A program made the translations under genes and the position numbers. This document shows positions 7,432 through 16,731 of a stretch of 28,091 bases of DNA, piece by piece. The DNA is from a virus, in IMG/VR virus record IMGVR_UViG_3300020404_001086, positions 1 through 28,091 of that record, one strand, 5' to 3'. The first letter of the stretch is position 1; each line of letters starts with the position of its first letter. The notes beneath the pieces are model-generated. The model worked only from the letters and a program-made list of their open reading frames with translations. It searched no databases and was not told the DNA's origin.

Positions 7432-8910
7432 ATGGCAAAATCAACAATTAACTTAGGTACAGCCGCAAACGACGGTACTGGTGATAATCTTAGAGCAGGT
7501 GCAACTAAGGTTAATGCTAATACAGACGAGCTGTATAACGCTTTAGGCGACGGAACAAATATTAAAGATATCGTTAACTCTAACATGGAACTTGATGTTC
7601 AAAATGACGATACAAAAATTAACAAGGTATCATTTCATGCCGCAACATTAAACCAAATGAACGCAATTAGCACAAGCACATATCACGGTGCAATGCTACA
7701 TGTTCATGAAGGCGGTTCAGTATACGTTGCACACGCAGGTGCATGGCACAAGATGCTTTTAGATGCAAGTGCAGGTACCATTACAAATTACACAGATCCT
7801 TTAAAGCCAGTTGCATACGTAGGAAACATTAACAGTTTATCAGATGTTGACACAACATCACAAGCACCACAAGCTGGTAACGTTCTTAAATGGGACGGTG
7901 CTAAGTGGGCACCAGGAGTTGACGTTGCCGCAGGCGGTTCTGCTGTTGATGCAGGAACACTAGACGGATTTGATAGTTCATACTTTACAAACTATAATAA
8001 CTTAAATAACAAGCCAGTCATTCCAACATCTATTACAGATTTAAGTATTACAGACGGTACAAGTGGACAAGTATTAGCGTCAAATGGTAACGGAACATTT
8101 GGATTTATTACACCAGCGGCAAGTGGTTTACAAAACATTTATCAAACAGTTGATGCTGACACAGGAACAACAACTGCAAACTCAACAACAGATACATTAA
8201 CACTTGCAGGCGGTACAAATATTACAACTAGTATTGTAGGTGACACTGTAACGATTGCCTATAGCGGTGATGCATTATCAGGTGAAGCTAACCAGAACGC
8301 ATTTAGTAATGTTCAAGCAGACAGTGGACTAGCAGAAGCTGATAGTAAAACTGATACACTAACTATTGCAGGTGGTACAGGTATTACAACATCTGTAACA
8401 GGAGACACTGTTACTATTAATGGTGAAGCGGCAACAGTTGCAAGTTTATCAGATACAGATTTAACAGGTGTAACTACAGGAAGTGTTCTTGTTTACAACG
8501 GAAGTAATTGGGTACGCAGTCCACAAACATTTGATCAAACTGCATATCCTGCAATGACAATGTTAGAAGTAACAGCAGATAGTAATAACGGATATAAGTT
8601 TAGCCAGTATGGTAACACAGAAGATCCAACAATCTATGCATTAGCTGGAGCAACCATTGCATTTAAAATTAATAGTGGAGCAAATCATCCATTCCAAATT
8701 GAAACAAGTGGCGGCGTAGCATACAATAACGGACTTGTTCATGTTGCATTAGATGGCGCACAATCAACAGGATCATCTGCACAAGGTAAAACATCAGGCA
8801 CATTATATTGGCAAGTTCCTGCAAACATTAGCGGTAACTATCAATACCAATGTACAGTACACAGTTCAATGCAAGGTACTATTGTAGTCAAAGCATTGAG
8901 TGCTATATAA
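7432..8910 (+). CDS. gp10-like baseplate/fibre protein with cupredoxin-like end
   Basis: A 492-residue virion protein. Residues 5-40 (I-N-L-G, N-D-G-T-G-D-N-L-R-x-G, N-x-D-E-L-Y-x-x-L-G-D-G) match the N-terminal module shared by T4 gp10 and gp9. Next come two L-S-D-x-D...VL-x-[WY]-x-G-x-x-W units (about 133-162 and 337-363) and two copies of a ~48-residue repeat ending T-D-T-L-T-x-A-G-G-T-x-I-T-T-S-x-x-G-D-T-V-T-I (about 232-276 and 291-338). The last ~115 residues look like a cupredoxin: H419 in N-H-P-F, then Y-x-Y-x-C474-x-x-H477-x-x-M480-x-G-x-I. The protein follows the gp9-like gene by three bases, as gp10 follows gp9 in T4. It could instead be a fibre protein that borrows the gp10 attachment module. 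Confidence 0.75.
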   Translation: MAKSTINLGTAANDGTGDNLRAGATKVNANTDELYNALGDGTNIKDIVNSNMELDVQNDDTKINKVSFHAATLNQMNAISTSTYHGAMLHVHEGGSVYVAHAGAWHKMLLDASAGTITNYTDPLKPVAYVGNINSLSDVDTTSQAPQAGNVLKWDGAKWAPGVDVAAGGSAVDAGTLDGFDSSYFTNYNNLNNKPVIPTSITDLSITDGTSGQVLASNGNGTFGFITPAASGLQNIYQTVDADTGTTTANSTTDTLTLAGGTNITTSIVGDTVTIAYSGDALSGEANQNAFSNVQADSGLAEADSKTDTLTIAGGTGITTSVTGDTVTINGEAATVASLSDTDLTGVTTGSVLVYNGSNWVRSPQTFDQTAYPAMTMLEVTADSNNGYKFSQYGNTEDPTIYALAGATIAFKINSGANHPFQIETSGGVAYNNGLVHVALDGAQSTGSSAQGKTSGTLYWQVPANISGNYQYQCTVHSSMQGTIVVKALSAI

Positions 8911-8924
8911 GGAAATAGAAGTAA

Positions 8925-9482
8925 ATGGCAACAGTAATTAACGATAAGTTTCAAGCACAACACGGTTTTGAAAGTCCTAATTTTTCCGTAGACGGAAATG
9001 GAAAATTAACGACTCCTACTATCGATGTTAAAAGTATTTTGCTTAATGGAACTCCGTTCGTTGCTTACGTTCCACCAGAAGACGACGGCGGTGATGATAC
9101 CGGCACACAGGTATCAAATAGTTTTGAAAGTCTTGCTGTAACAGGCGGAATTTTCAAAGTTAACTATTTAGGTAACACAGCAATATCAGTAGTTAACGGC
9201 AGACTAACAATAAACAGTATGGGTGCTATCCCAGGTAGTATTGACAATGTAGAAATTGGATATAATACACCTTCACAGATTAAAGTACATACAATTGATA
9301 TGGCGGCTAATCCGGATAGTACAGCATCGACTATAAATATGAATGGTGCATCAGTAAAAGGCGATGTAAATATCGCAAACAACGTGGTACTAACTAATCA
9401 GCCTACTGTAGGCACCCACGCAACAAGTAAAGGTTATGTAGACGCAACGGCAACTGCCCTTGCTGTAGCATTTGGAGCATAA
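8925..9482 (+). CDS. putative virion structural / tail-fibre-like protein
   Basis: A 185-residue protein in the late operon, preceded by AAGGA and ending three bases before the giant structural gene. The N-terminus (A-T-V-I-N-D-K-F) and the middle are beta-strand and Gly/Asn-rich with an acidic hinge (P-P-E-D-D-G-G-D-D near 50-58). The C-terminus has V-x-L-T-N-Q-P-T-V-G-T-H-A-T-S-K-G-Y-V-D, a short segment seen at the ends of many marine phage fibre and virion proteins, followed by an Ala-rich tail that could be helical. No catalytic motif. Role as a small fibre or baseplate-associated protein is inferred from the segment and from position. Confidence 0.6.
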   Translation: MATVINDKFQAQHGFESPNFSVDGNGKLTTPTIDVKSILLNGTPFVAYVPPEDDGGDDTGTQVSNSFESLAVTGGIFKVNYLGNTAISVVNGRLTINSMGAIPGSIDNVEIGYNTPSQIKVHTIDMAANPDSTASTINMNGASVKGDVNIANNVVLTNQPTVGTHATSKGYVDATATALAVAFGA

Positions 9483-9485
9483 AGA

Positions 9486-12400
9486 ATGGCTAAGAAAAAG
9501 ATTTATAATTACAAGTTTTACCCAGGATTAGGATTAAATGATAATACATATCCAAATGCATGGGCATTACTTACCCTAAACAAAGACTTTATACAAAAAG
9601 AAGTAGCGGCATGGATTTTACAACAAGTAAACGACAACGCTACAGGGTTTGTGGGTTATACATATAGTCAGTCAAAGTGTGAAAGAGACACAGGTTACAA
9701 CATTGATGCATGGGCACATGACTTAAGATATACAGGTAACGAAGAAACAACAAGAATTTCAAACACATATTGGGAAAAAGAAGTAGCACAAGTAGACGGT
9801 GATAGAGTAGCTGAAATCAAAGCAAAAGAATTTACACGTGACTTAATTATTAATCATGTTTTCAATAACAGTCCACAGTCAACTCCATACCAAGGAAACG
9901 TTGCACAAGTTACAAATTCTGCTAACGCTGAAAATGCGGCAGGATCAAGAATCCAAGTTCTTTCAGGTATTGTTATTGATGTATTGACTTCAGGCACAAG
10001 TGCATTACCAACATTTGAACGTAAAGGCCTAGGACATGTTAGATTCCAAGGTAACTACGATGCTAGTGACTTATTAATTGTAACTAATACAACTAAAACT
10101 GAAGTTATCTATAACTTTACAGATGCACTTAAAGGTGGTAAAGTAACAAGAGTTAATGATGTTACTCCAAGAGATTCAAGTGGGTATGTACCAAAATATG
10201 ACAGTACTTCATCTAATGAAAATGCAGATCATGACTTTCCAAAATACTTACAGACTACAGATGCTGTTACAATTTTAGATTTAACACATAATACATCAAC
10301 ACATGCTGAAACAGACGAATTACAAATTTTTATTGACTCACCAGAGCAAATAACAAGACCGTACGATTTTGGATCTGACGCAATTGAACGTATGCGTATT
10401 GCTCCTCCATTAAGTATGCTTGACGCTGACTTTGAATACGGACTACAGCCTACTAAATGGTCAGCTATTGGAATGATGCGTGGTTATCCAAGTGTATACG
10501 AATTACCAGGTACAGAAACACAAGTGTTAAGCGTGGTAACAGATGCTTCAGCAGGAACAAGTGGCATTGGTGCATCTAAGATTACAGTTACAACTATTGG
10601 TGCTCATGGATTTGAAGCAGGTACACCTATAACAATTAAAGCACTTGAAGATGCTGTAGGTGGCGCGGCGAGAGCTGAAGGTTCATTTATTATTGACTCT
10701 ATTCCTTCTGCAACAACATTTACATTTTATGCAAAAGCAAAAGTTGGTACTACAAACGGACAAGTATTATCAACAACATATACACAGTTACGTAAAGGTG
10801 CATTCTATACTGGAGCAAGTGTAGGACAGCCATTGTTTACAGTGTTTAGTAATGGTACAAATGGTACCATGACACTAAGTTTAGCGGCACAAACAAGTGA
10901 AAACAGATTAGCATTTACAGGCGATGTACCAGAAGTTGGTGCTCCGATTGTTAACGCGGCATTTCCAACAGGAACACAGGTTACTGCTATTGCAAGTACA
11001 CCAGGTGGTACAGCATTACCATTAAACTTAGTAAATGATATTAATATTGGTAATACTGATATTGAAGTTTCTAGTACAACAGGTATTGTTGTAGGACTAG
11101 CGGCTGATAACGGTAGTGGAGATGCTATCTTTGTTAACAATATTGCAGGAACTACAGTAAGCATGAGTGGTTCTTTCACAAGTGCAATTACAAGAAACAC
11201 AGAAACTTATACAGGTGTATCAGGAACAATTACAGCACCTACAGGTACAAATGCACAATTTACAATTTCAAGAACAGGTGTAAACTATTCAGTAGATACA
11301 ATTTCACAAGCAGGATCAGGATACAAAGCAGGTGACAGACTATTAGTAACAGGTGATAACTTAGGTGGTACAACACCTGCACATGATGCAACAATATTAG
11401 TAACAACTGTAAGTGGTACAGGTGCAGTAACAGGTGCAACAGTTAGCGGAACTGCATTAAGTGGAACAATTTCATACACAGGAGTAAGTGCAACTTATAA
11501 TCAAGATGGTGGTACAGTTGGCACAACTAGCTTTGATATTAACTATGCAGGCGGTGGATTTACAACCGTAGATATTAATTCTCCAAATGACACAACAGGT
11601 TATGCAGTAGGAGATAGATTAAGAATTACAGGCGATCAATTACTAGGTGGTGTAGGACAACCAGGCAACCAAAATGCTGGTGGTAATGACTTTGTAGCAA
11701 GAGTATCAGGTGTTGGTGCAGGCGGATCAATTACTTCTTTAGTACCAGATAACGGTGGTTGGAGTATTGGTACACCTCCAAGTCAAACAAGAAGTTATAG
11801 CTTTGGCGGATCAAACTTAGCGTTTACAGGTGGTACAGGATCAGCATTTGAATTTGGTATTAATGTAAACGACACTACATACACTATTCAATATACAGGT
11901 GTGCCAGGAACAGGTTATACAACAGCAGATACACTTGTTTGTGCTGGTACATTATTAGGCGGAGCAAGTCCTGCCAATGACTTATACTTAAGAGTTGTAT
12001 CTGTTGACGGAGCAGGCGGAATTACAGATGTAAGACTAGAAGGAGCAGATGAATCATCTGTTCCAGTTGCACTAAACGCTGGCACATTTGAAAGTAAAAA
12101 TTTAACAGACCTAGCTGGTTCAAGTGCAACATTTGATATTTCAAATGACGGTACTAACTACACTGTATCAGTTACAGCAAATGGTACAGATTATCATACA
12201 GGACAAACTTTTACAGTACTAGGAAACGCAATAGGAGGATCAACTCCAGGAAACGATTGTACTATTACTATTGATAGTGTAAATGGTACAACAGGTGCTA
12301 TTGCAACAGCAAGTGCTTCAGGTAGTGCTCCAGCACTTCCAACAGTATTTACAGGTCAAGCAGGAGTTAACCAAGCACACGCAGGTACAAGTGGAACATT

Positions 12401-15400
12401 TAATGTTACAAGAACATCAGGTGTTTACAGCATAGGAATTAACGCAAGTGGTAGCGGTTACGAAATTGGAAACGTAATAACAATTCCAGGCAACACACTA
12501 GGTGGCGCAACACCAGCACAAGATGCAACAGTTATTGTAACAGGCAAAGATGGAAGCGGTGGATTAAGTAATGCAACTATTACAGGTAGTGCAGTAGCAG
12601 GTGGTGGACTAAGTTTAGTAAATGGTGTCACACTAACAGACTTTACAACAACTACTATTGATGCGGCTACAAGTGTTAACTTTGAAGCACTATCAACTAT
12701 TGAAATTACATGGCCTTATGCACACGGAATTGTGCCAGGTGACACATTTGTTGTTGACGTTAATTCAGATGATGGCGGAACAAATAATCACGCACTAGCG
12801 GCAGGATCGTTTATTGCAATTGATGTTCCAACAAGTAAAAAGATTAGATATAACACAAGAGCTCCTGGAGCAGTATCAGAATTTTTAGGTGATAGTACTG
12901 AGGATAGAATCCAAGGTAACGTTTATCTAAGACCAGATTCGTTCTTTATTCACAGACCATATGATGGTGGTGTGCAGTTAGGTACAGGTGGTCCACAACA
13001 CGGCGCTCAAGCAATTAGACAGAGTAAAAAATATATTAGATACCAGTCAGGTAAAGGTATTATGTACACAACTGGTGCATTGTTTGCTCCAAGTTACGAC
13101 CTAAGAAGTGTAACAGCAGACGGCACAGGTATTGGTGCAATCCTAACTATTGTTACTGATGATAACGATCACGGTGCTCAGGTAGGTGGTAAGATAAGAC
13201 TTATTGGAGTTGAAACAGCAGGCTACAATGGTGAATATGTTATTACACAAATTATAGATGAAAGAACACTTAAATGTTTATCAACTCGTAGACTAGGATC
13301 ACAAACAGCAGTTCTTGGTTTTGCGGCACAGATGACAGTTGTTGGCTGGCACGGTGCTACTGTACGTTCAGGTATATTTGATGACCAGAACGGAATTTAT
13401 TGGGAATTTGATGGAACTAATATTAGTGTTGCCCAACGTACAAGTACTAAACAAATTGCAGGTACTGGAGCAGTTATAGTTGACTCTAACTTAATTACAG
13501 GTAATAATACTAGATTTAGAGATCAGTTAAAAGCCGGCGATAGAATTGTTGTCAAAGGAATGACTCACGTTGTTGCAAACGTTGATTCACAAACACAAAT
13601 AACAGTTACACCAGACTATAGAGGTGTTAATAATTCGGCTTCTTGTAAGATAAACTTAATTACAGACAAGAAAGTTCTACAAAGTGAATGGAACTTAGAT
13701 AGAATGGACGGCACTGGTAAGAGCGGATACAATATGGATGTTAGATACATGCAGATGATTGGTATCCAATACAGTTGGTATGGTGCTGGTTTTATTGACT
13801 GGATGGCACGTGGTGCTGATGGTAACTTTGTATTCTGTCATAGAATGCGTAACTCAAACGTAAACACAGAAGCGTTTATGAGATCAGGTAACTTACCTGT
13901 GCGTTATGAAGTTACTAACGAAGGAGCATTCAGCCAACTTACAGCAGATATAGATCAAACACAAACGTTTATTCCACTTGCAGAATCTAAATTCTTCCCA
14001 GACAGTGGTACAGTATACATTGATAACGAAATTGTTAGTTACACAACGATTGATCATACATTAAAAAGATTAACAAACTGTACTAGAGGAACAACACTTC
14101 AAAACTTCCAAGCTGGTGCAACTAGACAGTACAACGCAGGTCCAGCAAGCGGACACGCAGAGCGTACTGGTGTAATTTTAATTAGTAATAGTATTACACC
14201 ACTTATATCACACTGGGGTTCAGCGTTTATTACAGACGGTGGCTTTGATGAAGATAGAGGTTACATTTTCTCTTACACAGAAACAGGACTAAACATTAGT
14301 ACAACAAGACAAACAGCGTTCTTGCTTAGACTAGCACCTAGTGTTAGTAATGCTATTGTTGGTGACTTAGGTGATAGAGAACTGTTAAACAGAGCTCAGT
14401 TGCTTATGCAGGGTCTAGAGATTACATCAGATGGACTTGATCCTGATAATGCTAACGCTCCAATTTACGGCGGTATTGTTGTTGAAGGTATTTTGAATCC
14501 ACAGAACTATCCACTTAACCCAGGAGACATTGGTTGGACTGGATTGTCAGGACTAGCACAAGGTGGACAGCCAAGTTTTGCACAGGTTGCATCAGGTGGT
14601 AGTGTTAACTGGAACAGTGGTGATACAGCGACATATACTACAGCGGCAGTTATGGCTCAGGTTACAACAACAGCACAATTAATGCCATGGTGGTCATTTA
14701 GAACAAATAGAAGTTATGCATACTTTAGTGCAGATAGTTGGGAAGCGGCTAACTTATCAGTTGGTGATGAAGTTAATGCAGACGGTGGAGGTAATGAATA
14801 CTTCCCACAAGGTACTACAATTCAACAGGTTGTTGACCAAAGTATTTACGGTAGATATCTAGTTTACTTCTCAGGTAATTCAAATTCAAACTCAGGTAAT
14901 GGTGCTACACAAACATTCCAAAAAGGTGGAGACTTATCTAATTCAAGTTTTGCATTCTTCCTTAAAAATGTTTGGGACGCGGCAGGTGCTAAGTCAGGTA
15001 CAGAAATTGGAGATGCAGGCGGAGCTCCAACAGACCAAAGTGATATCACTATGCCAGCATCAAGTTATGTGTCTAATATTGAAGGACCATTACTATTTGG
15101 TAACCAAGGTTCGGGCGGTATTGAATACTATAGAGTCAGCTTTAATAACAGTTTTAACGGAACGCTTCAACCAGGCGACTTGTACAATTTTAAATTCCAA
15201 CAACCTCCATATGCACAGCCAGGAGAAACAGTGTTCTCATTCATTGCTCAGCCTGGAGAAAGATCTACATTGGATCTACAGAACTTGAAAGAACTTACAA
15301 ATACTACACTAGGTGGTAGAGGTACTTTCCCGAATGGTCCAGACGTGCTTGCATTGAACGTTTATAAAACATCAGGTGCGGCAGTAGATGCGAATATTAT

Positions 15401-15428
15401 TATTAAATGGGGTGAAGCTCAGGCTTAA
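9486..15428 (+). CDS. very large virion structural protein, probable baseplate/tail-fibre component
   Basis: A single open frame of 1980 residues. The N-terminal ~400 residues include R-D-T-G-Y-N-I-D-A-W-x-H-D-L near 61-74, a motif recurrent in large structural proteins of T4-like cyanophages, and F-E-Y-G-L-Q-P-T-K-W near 315-324. Residues about 574-1043 hold five diverged tandem repeats (annotated separately). A middle segment (about 1150-1450) contains W-E-F-D-G-T, a Y-R-G-V-N-N turn and F-I-D-W-M-A-R-G-A-D-G-N-F-V-F; near 1500 there is D-Q-T-Q-T-F-I-P-L followed by I-D-N-E-I-V-S-Y, a small beta module often seen in phage tail proteins. The C-terminus ends in a beta-rich domain. No enzymatic motif is seen. 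It ends the late operon and overlaps the convergent cupin gene by four bases. Assembly role, receptor binding or baseplate periphery, is inference. Confidence 0.8.
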   Translation: MAKKKIYNYKFYPGLGLNDNTYPNAWALLTLNKDFIQKEVAAWILQQVNDNATGFVGYTYSQSKCERDTGYNIDAWAHDLRYTGNEETTRISNTYWEKEVAQVDGDRVAEIKAKEFTRDLIINHVFNNSPQSTPYQGNVAQVTNSANAENAAGSRIQVLSGIVIDVLTSGTSALPTFERKGLGHVRFQGNYDASDLLIVTNTTKTEVIYNFTDALKGGKVTRVNDVTPRDSSGYVPKYDSTSSNENADHDFPKYLQTTDAVTILDLTHNTSTHAETDELQIFIDSPEQITRPYDFGSDAIERMRIAPPLSMLDADFEYGLQPTKWSAIGMMRGYPSVYELPGTETQVLSVVTDASAGTSGIGASKITVTTIGAHGFEAGTPITIKALEDAVGGAARAEGSFIIDSIPSATTFTFYAKAKVGTTNGQVLSTTYTQLRKGAFYTGASVGQPLFTVFSNGTNGTMTLSLAAQTSENRLAFTGDVPEVGAPIVNAAFPTGTQVTAIASTPGGTALPLNLVNDINIGNTDIEVSSTTGIVVGLAADNGSGDAIFVNNIAGTTVSMSGSFTSAITRNTETYTGVSGTITAPTGTNAQFTISRTGVNYSVDTISQAGSGYKAGDRLLVTGDNLGGTTPAHDATILVTTVSGTGAVTGATVSGTALSGTISYTGVSATYNQDGGTVGTTSFDINYAGGGFTTVDINSPNDTTGYAVGDRLRITGDQLLGGVGQPGNQNAGGNDFVARVSGVGAGGSITSLVPDNGGWSIGTPPSQTRSYSFGGSNLAFTGGTGSAFEFGINVNDTTYTIQYTGVPGTGYTTADTLVCAGTLLGGASPANDLYLRVVSVDGAGGITDVRLEGADESSVPVALNAGTFESKNLTDLAGSSATFDISNDGTNYTVSVTANGTDYHTGQTFTVLGNAIGGSTPGNDCTITIDSVNGTTGAIATASASGSAPALPTVFTGQAGVNQAHAGTSGTFNVTRTSGVYSIGINASGSGYEIGNVITIPGNTLGGATPAQDATVIVTGKDGSGGLSNATITGSAVAGGGLSLVNGVTLTDFTTTTIDAATSVNFEALSTIEITWPYAHGIVPGDTFVVDVNSDDGGTNNHALAAGSFIAIDVPTSKKIRYNTRAPGAVSEFLGDSTEDRIQGNVYLRPDSFFIHRPYDGGVQLGTGGPQHGAQAIRQSKKYIRYQSGKGIMYTTGALFAPSYDLRSVTADGTGIGAILTIVTDDNDHGAQVGGKIRLIGVETAGYNGEYVITQIIDERTLKCLSTRRLGSQTAVLGFAAQMTVVGWHGATVRSGIFDDQNGIYWEFDGTNISVAQRTSTKQIAGTGAVIVDSNLITGNNTRFRDQLKAGDRIVVKGMTHVVANVDSQTQITVTPDYRGVNNSASCKINLITDKKVLQSEWNLDRMDGTGKSGYNMDVRYMQMIGIQYSWYGAGFIDWMARGADGNFVFCHRMRNSNVNTEAFMRSGNLPVRYEVTNEGAFSQLTADIDQTQTFIPLAESKFFPDSGTVYIDNEIVSYTTIDHTLKRLTNCTRGTTLQNFQAGATRQYNAGPASGHAERTGVILISNSITPLISHWGSAFITDGGFDEDRGYIFSYTETGLNISTTRQTAFLLRLAPSVSNAIVGDLGDRELLNRAQLLMQGLEITSDGLDPDNANAPIYGGIVVEGILNPQNYPLNPGDIGWTGLSGLAQGGQPSFAQVASGGSVNWNSGDTATYTTAAVMAQVTTTAQLMPWWSFRTNRSYAYFSADSWEAANLSVGDEVNADGGGNEYFPQGTTIQQVVDQSIYGRYLVYFSGNSNSNSGNGATQTFQKGGDLSNSSFAFFLKNVWDAAGAKSGTEIGDAGGAPTDQSDITMPASSYVSNIEGPLLFGNQGSGGIEYYRVSFNNSFNGTLQPGDLYNFKFQQPPYAQPGETVFSFIAQPGERSTLDLQNLKELTNTTLGGRGTFPNGPDVLALNVYKTSGAAVDANIIIKWGEAQA
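11205..12612 (+). repeat. five diverged in-frame tandem repeats in the large structural protein
   Basis: Five units of roughly 75-95 codons begin near 11243, 11476, 11806, 12100 and 12385. Each encodes G-T-x-x-x-F-x-I, then Y-x-x-x-x-x-x-G-x-G-Y-x-x-G-D-x-L-x-x-x-G-x-x-L-G-G-x-x-P-x-x-D, and a strand ending in a Gly/Ser-rich linker. Units 1, 4 and 5 are the most alike; unit 2 has an insertion (G-Q-P-G-N-Q-N-A-G-G). The DNA is diverged, so these are old protein repeats and not recent duplications. Confidence 0.75.
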
Positions 15429-15868
15429 TTTTCAGGGGTAGTAGTTACAGTATTAACAGCATCATCTTCGGGTGGTGCTGTTTCCATTTGTGGCTTAGGC
15501 TTTTGACTATCACCTGGTGCAATGCGATAATTATCTTCAACACTATCAGGTGTACTTACTTCAGTAACACTACTTCCAGGTTCCATACAAACTAATTGAT
15601 GAGGCATCAGTGGTGGATTGTGCCATGTCATTCCAGAAGTAAGTTCTTGTGATTTGTATTCAGCAGTGGTTGTATCTATATAATTTAACAAAAATCGTCC
15701 GTTATTTACAAACCATGTTTCATCTTTTTCTTTATGAAAATGCATACTAAATTTAGCACCAACTTTTTCAAATACCATAATCTTTCCGCAGTACTTGTCG
15801 TTTGTAGCCCAGATTAATTCGTAACCCCAACCTTTATCTACTTTACCTTCTAGTCTAGTTGGTTCCAT
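15425..15868 (-). CDS. cupin-domain protein (type II phosphomannose-isomerase-like)
   Basis: A 147-residue protein with one cupin barrel at about 10-110. It starts W-G-Y-E-L-I-W-A and Y-C-G-K-I-M-V-F, as in the cupin half of type II mannose-6-phosphate isomerases/guanylyltransferases. The first cupin motif is H43-F-H45-x4-E50 followed by T-W-F-V-x-x-G, and H90 in P-H-Q-L completes a metal site. Residues 115-147 are Pro/Thr/Glu-rich and likely disordered. The gene is last in the minus operon, overlaps hldD by 14 bases and overlaps the convergent structural gene by four. The context suggests isomerisation or epimerisation of a sugar phosphate or nucleotide sugar, but cupins are too varied to decide. 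Confidence 0.78.
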   Translation of the reverse strand: MEPTRLEGKVDKGWGYELIWATNDKYCGKIMVFEKVGAKFSMHFHKEKDETWFVNNGRFLLNYIDTTTAEYKSQELTSGMTWHNPPLMPHQLVCMEPGSSVTEVSTPDSVEDNYRIAPGDSQKPKPQMETAPPEDDAVNTVTTTPEN

Positions 15869-16685
15869 TGATATACTCCTCTATTGTGTGCCAATGTCTC
15901 ATTGCTATAGTATTATGTAGCTTTGTATTATCTGCACAAGTATATTCCTGATACTGACCTTTCAAATGATCTGGCATTGGAATATATTCTATTTTTGCAT
16001 TATATTTTTCTGCAATTAGTTTAGCAATTTCTTCTACATTATTTGTTTTGCCTGTACCTAGATTATATAAACCTTTAGCATCTGTTTCATGCATCATTTT
16101 TTCATGTACAATAGCAACATCATGTACACTTACACAATCTCTTTTGTACTTGTCACTGCCTTCAAATAATTTAATTACACCATCTTGTGATGCTTGCTTT
16201 TGAAACTTACTAACCAAACTCATTTGGTCACCTTTATGTCCTTCACCTGGACCATACACATTAAAATACCTAAAATTCTGCACTAGCATACCAAAGTTTT
16301 CGTATCCATTTTCTTTCAAAAACTTATCAATTAGATACTTACTCCATGCGTAAGGTGTTTGCGGATAAACAGGATCCGATTCTTTAAATTTTGTATTATT
16401 ACCATAAACAGCAGAAGTACTTACAAGTTGAATATTAGTATTAAAGTTTTCACAAACTTGTAATAGACGTAGTGTAAATTCATAATTTTGTTGCCAAACT
16501 TTATCTATATCTCGTTCTGTAGTATCTGAAATTGCACCGCAATGTATTACCCAGTCGTAACTAGATACATCAGGTACAACATTTTCTACCCATTCAAAAC
16601 CTTCTACTTCATGTTCTCGTGATTGTAGATAATTAGCAATATAACTGCCAATAAATCCTTTGTGTCCTGTTACTAATACTTTCAT
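15855..16685 (-). CDS. hldD: ADP-L-glycero-D-manno-heptose 6-epimerase (HldD-like)
   Basis: A 276-residue extended short-chain dehydrogenase. Nucleotide-binding T-G-H-K-G-F-I-G at 6-13, the catalytic triad S-T-S-A-V-Y-G near 89-95 plus Y112-x-x-x-K116, and the substrate-side signature F-R-Y-F-N-V-Y-G-P-G-E at 138-148 followed by H-K-G-D-Q-M-S and L-F-E-G-S-D-x-Y-x-R-D, all typical of HldD/RfaD, which epimerises C6 of ADP-heptose using bound NADP. It is shorter than the ~310-residue E. coli enzyme. AGAGG lies 7 bases before the ATG, and a consensus sigma70 promoter lies at 16703-16731. hldE precedes it by 29 bases. Another NDP-sugar epimerase is the alternative, but the signature and the hldE neighbour make HldD the strong choice. 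Confidence 0.9.
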   Translation of the reverse strand: MKVLVTGHKGFIGSYIANYLQSREHEVEGFEWVENVVPDVSSYDWVIHCGAISDTTERDIDKVWQQNYEFTLRLLQVCENFNTNIQLVSTSAVYGNNTKFKESDPVYPQTPYAWSKYLIDKFLKENGYENFGMLVQNFRYFNVYGPGEGHKGDQMSLVSKFQKQASQDGVIKLFEGSDKYKRDCVSVHDVAIVHEKMMHETDAKGLYNLGTGKTNNVEEIAKLIAEKYNAKIEYIPMPDHLKGQYQEYTCADNTKLHNTIAMRHWHTIEEYINGTN

Positions 16686-16702
16686 CTATACCTCTTTTAA
16701 CT

Positions 16703-16731
16703 ATTATACTATCTTTAATTACTATTGTCAA
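16703..16731 (-). promoter_or_regulatory. consensus sigma70-type promoter for hldD-cupin
   Basis: On the minus strand TTGACA (16731-16726), 17 bases, then TATAAT (16708-16703): exact match at both hexamers with the optimal spacer. The -35 falls inside the last codons of hldE, and the hldD ATG is 17 bases beyond the -10. It should be read by unmodified host polymerase. Confidence 0.85.

Noticed and set aside
10805-11200. 131-codon minus-strand ORF within the large structural gene
   Set aside because: Antisense of Thr/Gly/Ala-rich coding DNA, Val/Pro/Leu-biased, no ribosome site or motif; a shadow frame.
11205-12612. Possible CRISPR or DNA satellite array
   Set aside because: Repeats are visible only at protein level, unequal in length and in-frame; no identical short repeats with spacers.
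14899-15288. 129-codon plus-strand ORF in another frame of the large structural gene
   Set aside because: Lies wholly inside a continuous coding frame with recognisable late structural sequence; no domain seen.
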